Shown here in pieces: positions 61,185-64,000 of a stretch of 64,000 bases of DNA. The position numbers and the translations under genes were made by a program. Within the stretch, counting starts at the first letter, position 1; every line of letters starts with the position of its first letter. The notes under the pieces are model-generated. The model was not told the DNA's origin. It searched no databases and saw only the letters and a list, made by a program, of their open reading frames with translations. This stretch comes from Actinoalloteichus hoggarensis (GTDB lineage: Bacteria > Actinomycetota > Actinomycetes > Mycobacteriales > Pseudonocardiaceae): the NCBI RefSeq assembly GCF_002234535.1, contig NZ_CP022521.1, forward strand, positions 4,340,001 to 4,404,000. Reading direction: 5' to 3'.

Positions 61185-62513
61185 TCAACGACCGCCCGGC
61201 GAGGTCAGCAGCCCGGCCGCCGAGTGGACGGTGAGCGTCACGGGGCGTCCGGACAGCACGGCGACGGCCGTCCGCACGCCCGAAGGCCCGTCGGCGGCGA
61301 GCATGGTGACCGCGCTCGGCGGCGGTACGACCGAGCGCGGGACGCCCGTGCCCCAGTCGAGCACGGCGGGCGGGAGGCCGGGCGCGGTCACGACGATCTC
61401 GCCCATCGGCACCGCCTGCCCCACTCCGAGCGCCTTGAGCGCGGCCTCCTTCCGGGTCCAGTAGCCGATGATCAGCGCCGCCCGGTCGGCCGGGTCCGCC
61501 TCGTCGACTCGGGCCCGCTCCGACGGGGCCAATGCCGAGTCCAGCAGCGGGCCCCAGTGCCTGCCGCTCGTCGCGGACTCCGCGTCGACGCCGATCGGCG
61601 CCGAGCCGCACACGGCGAGCACCGCCCAGTCGCCCGCGTAGGCCAGTGAGAACTCCGGACCGTCGCCGTCCCCGGCGAGACGCGGCTTGCCGTGCGGTCC
61701 CCCGCAGTGTCCGCAGTCTCGACGGAGGCGCAGCCGCCCCGACGGTGTGCCGGTGTGCGCGGCGAGCAGCGTCCTGATCATCGCCCGCCCGAGGAGGTAG
61801 CGTCGCCGGTCCTCGTCCCGGCGCAGGCCGTGGTATCGGGCCGTCTCCTCGGCGTCGAGGAGGCCGGCCGCCGCCCGGCCGACGTCGTCCGTCCTCGCCC
61901 ACCACAGCTGCACCTCGTCCGCGCCGAGGGCGGGCACGACGGTCCCGGCCGCGCCGTGCCGGGGCGGGTCCGTCGCCGCGCAGCCTCGGCTCAGCGGGCG
62001 GTCCGGCACGACGCGGAAGAGTCCGGCGTCCGCGGGGAGTCGACCCGCGCCTGCCAGCAGGGCGGCGGCGCCGCGCTCGACGTCGCCGAGCTCCTCGACG
62101 GAGAGCTGGGTCAGCAGCATCTGGCGATGCTCCCGGCCCGCGGTGGCGATGTCGTCCAGCAACGCCCCGCCTTCCGGGGTGAGGGACAGCCGCCGCACCC
62201 GTCGATCTCGAGAGTCGGGCACACGGCTGACCAGTCCCCGGTCGAGCAGCCGGTCGATGAGTCCGGTCGCCGTGGCCAGGCTGACGCCGAGCTGGTCCGC
62301 GAGGGCATGCCCCGCGATCCCGTCGTCGAACGCCAGGCAGAGCAGCACCCGGAACTGCTGCATGGTGATTCCGCTGTCCAGCAGCGGATGCGATCTGACT
62401 CGGACGGCGCGGCGCATGAGCTCGTCATGATGCCGTTCGACGGCGTCGATCAGTCGGTGCCGTTCCTCGTCGATCCGTTCCTGGTCGATCCGCACCGCGC
62501 GATCCTGCCCCAT
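61185..62513 (-). CDS. MarR regulator fused to a Sfp-type 4'-phosphopantetheinyl transferase
   Basis: A single 442-aa ORF with two unrelated domains. Residues 20-145 are a MarR winged helix (TMQQFRVLLCLAFDDGIAGHALADQLGVSLATATGLIDRLLDRGLVSRVPDSRDRRVRRLSLTPEG). Residues 195-430 are a PPTase that attaches the phosphopantetheine arm of CoA to carrier proteins of fatty-acid, polyketide or peptide synthases: DEVQLWWART, CGHCGGPHGKP, GVDAE (308-312) and WTRKEAALK (352-360) are the family motifs. The linker (146-195) is Ala/Pro/Arg-rich. ATG 62513 has only a weak ribosome-binding site. It faces a divergent RND pump gene, the usual place for a MarR repressor. I know of no described protein with this layout. 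Confidence 0.88.
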   Translation of the reverse strand: MGQDRAVRIDQERIDEERHRLIDAVERHHDELMRRAVRVRSHPLLDSGITMQQFRVLLCLAFDDGIAGHALADQLGVSLATATGLIDRLLDRGLVSRVPDSRDRRVRRLSLTPEGGALLDDIATAGREHRQMLLTQLSVEELGDVERGAAALLAGAGRLPADAGLFRVVPDRPLSRGCAATDPPRHGAAGTVVPALGADEVQLWWARTDDVGRAAAGLLDAEETARYHGLRRDEDRRRYLLGRAMIRTLLAAHTGTPSGRLRLRRDCGHCGGPHGKPRLAGDGDGPEFSLAYAGDWAVLAVCGSAPIGVDAESATSGRHWGPLLDSALAPSERARVDEADPADRAALIIGYWTRKEAALKALGVGQAVPMGEIVVTAPGLPPAVLDWGTGVPRSVVPPPSAVTMLAADGPSGVRTAVAVLSGRPVTLTVHSAAGLLTSPGGR

Positions 62514-62544
62514 CGCGGACGTCCCCGCCGCGGCTCCCCCGATT

Positions 62545-62580
62545 CGGACAAATACTATGTGCGAGGCTAACTATTCACCC
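62545..62580. promoter_or_regulatory. AT-rich divergent promoter region, candidate MarR operator
   Basis: The 106-bp space between the MarR-PPTase and RND genes has an AT-rich core with tactat and taactatt, and an imperfect inverted repeat of aata.../...tatt halves centred near 62563. It is a good position for MarR binding that represses both directions. Confidence 0.45.
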
Positions 62581-62619
62581 TTTTACCTCCTGATCCGCAC
62601 CTGACCGGAGGAATCACCC

Positions 62620-64000
62620 GTGACCTGGCTTGCTCGACTCAGCCTGGCCAATCGAGCACTGGTCGCGCTGGCGTCGGTGCTCATCCTCGGCTTCGGCGTC
62701 TTCGCGACCACCTCACTCAGACAAGAGCTCGTCCCCTCGATGGAGATCCCGGTCGCCGCCGTGGTCGCCCCGTACCCCGGCGCCACGCCGCAGGTGGTGG
62801 AGGACCAGGTCACCGAGCCGCTGGAGACCGCCGCCACCGGCGTCCGAGGTGTGGTGGGCACCTCGGCGACCAGCAGCGGCGGCATGTCCGTCATCACCGT
62901 CGAACTCGAGTTCGGCACCGACCTCGGCGGCGCCCAGCAGGATCTCGCGCAGGCGGTGAACCGGGTCGCGAACGGACTCCCCGACGAGGTCCAGCCGACC
63001 GTCATCACCGGCAGCGTCGACGACCTGCCCGTGCTTCAGCTCTCCGCCGCGGCCGAGGCCGACGAACAGGACACCGCCGCGGTGCTGCGCGACGACGTCG
63101 TGCCGCTGCTGGAGGGCGTGTCCGGGGTCCGCGAGGTGAGCCTGACCGGCGTGGCCGACCACGTGGTCACCGTCGATCTGGACCCCGCCGCCCTGGCGGC
63201 GCACGGCATCGCACTGCCCTCGGTGCTCCAGGCGTTACAGGGCGCCGGGGCCGGCGTGCCCGCGGGCGCCCTCACCCAGAACGGCGAGACCCTCTCGGTG
63301 TCCGTCGGCGCGCCCGTCGACACCGTCGAGGACCTTCGCGAGGTCCGGCTCCCAGCACAGGAGGGCGGCGCCGTCCGGCTGGGCGACGTCGCCGAGGTGA
63401 CCAGCGCCCCCGCCGAGGCCACCGGCTACTCGCGCACCGACGGGCTGCCCAGCATCGGCATCGGGGTCACCAAGACACCCGAGGGCAACACCGTGGAGAT
63501 CTCCGAGGAGGTCCGCGCGCTGCTTCCCGAGATCGAGCGGCTGCTCGGCGAGTCCGGCCAGGTCAGCGTCGTCTTCGATCAGGCGCCGTTCATCGAGCAG
63601 TCGATCCACGACCTCACGGTGGAGGGCATGCTCGGCCTGGTCTTCGCCATCGTGATCATCCTGCTGTTCCTGCTGTCGCTGCGCTCGACGCTGGTCACCG
63701 CCGTCTCCATCCCCCTGTCGGTGCTCATGGCTTTGATCAGCCTCTACGTCACCGACTACTCGCTGAACATCCTGACCCTCGGCGCACTCACGGCCGCCGT
63801 CGGGCGGGTCGTGGACGACTCGATCGTCGTCATCGAGAACATCAAACGACATCTGGGCTACGGCGAGCCCAAACGCCAGGCGATCATCACCGCCGTCCGC
63901 GAGGTGGCGGGCGCGATCACCTCGTCGACCATCACCACGGTCGCGGTGTTCCTGCCGATCGCGCTGGTCGGCGGCCAGGTCGGCGAGCTGTTCCGTCCCT
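62620..64000 (+). CDS. RND-family efflux pump, AcrB/HAE1-like (cut by the window end)
   Basis: The first 460 codons of a hydrophobe/amphiphile efflux RND transporter. The N-terminal membrane helix (ANRALVALASVLILGFGVFATTSL), the porter domain (EIPVAAVVAPYPGATPQVVEDQVTEPLE, DLGGAQQDLAQAVNRV) and membrane helices from LTVEGMLGLVFAIVIILLFLLSL onward are in order, with the family motif GRVVDDSIVVIENIKRHL (the proton-relay Asp pair) visible. GTG 62620 has CGGAGGAA upstream. The protein would run to about 1000 residues. In a gram-positive host such pumps act without an outer-membrane channel. Its divergent MarR-PPTase neighbour is the likely regulator. Confidence 0.9.
   Translation, partial: MTWLARLSLANRALVALASVLILGFGVFATTSLRQELVPSMEIPVAAVVAPYPGATPQVVEDQVTEPLETAATGVRGVVGTSATSSGGMSVITVELEFGTDLGGAQQDLAQAVNRVANGLPDEVQPTVITGSVDDLPVLQLSAAAEADEQDTAAVLRDDVVPLLEGVSGVREVSLTGVADHVVTVDLDPAALAAHGIALPSVLQALQGAGAGVPAGALTQNGETLSVSVGAPVDTVEDLREVRLPAQEGGAVRLGDVAEVTSAPAEATGYSRTDGLPSIGIGVTKTPEGNTVEISEEVRALLPEIERLLGESGQVSVVFDQAPFIEQSIHDLTVEGMLGLVFAIVIILLFLLSLRSTLVTAVSIPLSVLMALISLYVTDYSLNILTLGALTAAVGRVVDDSIVVIENIKRHLGYGEPKRQAIITAVREVAGAITSSTITTVAVFLPIALVGGQVGELFRP

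Noticed and set aside
1-64000. A complete secondary-metabolite cluster or complete contractile injection cluster
   Set aside because: There are isolated parts (PPTase fusion, DUF4255, STAND regulators, RND pump) but no synthase, sheath, tube or baseplate genes in the window.

Overview
The window is very GC-rich actinomycete chromosome: strong third-position GC bias, many GTG starts, frequent ATGA/GTGA gene overlaps, large secreted hydrolases and XRE/NB-ARC/TPR regulators. A member of the Pseudonocardiaceae would fit, but there is no rRNA or other marker in the window, so the placement is a guess.

Layout. 1-6.4 kb: a secreted M15 peptidase, a GC-rich double minisatellite, a secreted PI-PLC, a small conserved protein and a CDP-glycerol-transferase-like gene whose frame breaks at a perfect 40-bp palindrome. 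6.5-9.9 kb: an NB-ARC/TPR ATPase and an NmrA-type reductase behind a SoxR/MerR-like promoter. 10.1-16.4 kb: a 6.26-kb lower-GC island inserted between the reductase gene and a GH43 arabinanase gene. It is flanked by a 603-bp direct duplication of chromosomal DNA, and the right copy has lost 391 bp between 9-bp repeats. The cargo is a leftward operon (small ORFs, multiply frameshifted thymidylate-kinase-like gene, Gfo/Idh oxidoreductase, DegT aminotransferase, NUDIX) and a divergent XRE-TPR regulator with a 5-formyl-THF cyclo-ligase homologue.

16.4-27 kb: sugar and lactate metabolism (GH43, sugar-binding lipoprotein, GH27 alpha-galactosidase, NYN RNase with an attenuator-like leader, glucose-dehydrogenase-type MDR, lutABC with an LldR-like operator). 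27.8-40 kb: a 1396-aa secreted ThuA/sugar-dehydrogenase/FIMAH protein with mosaic codon usage, a PETase-like polyester hydrolase, a sugar isomerase and a four-gene sugar ABC operon. 40.4-48.8 kb: an atypical valyl-tRNA synthetase, a lipoprotein-adaptor/ATPase/FtsX export operon and a divergent LysE/LysR pair.

49-64 kb: an orphan DUF4255 (contractile-injection-system type) protein with a LuxR regulator, a methyltransferase, an XRE-NB-ARC-TPR regulator, two decayed type I-E-like CRISPR arrays around DUF397/DUF6247-like genes with no cas genes in view, an APH-like phosphotransferase, a TetR regulator, a single ORF fusing a MarR domain to a 4'-phosphopantetheinyl transferase, and a divergent RND efflux pump cut by the window end.

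The observations most worth following are the duplicated-flank island and its uncharacterised amino-group/nucleotide cargo, the MarR-PPTase fusion, the decayed CRISPR arrays, the PETase-like enzyme and the leader before the NYN gene. Functions are from reading motifs by eye; no database search was run.
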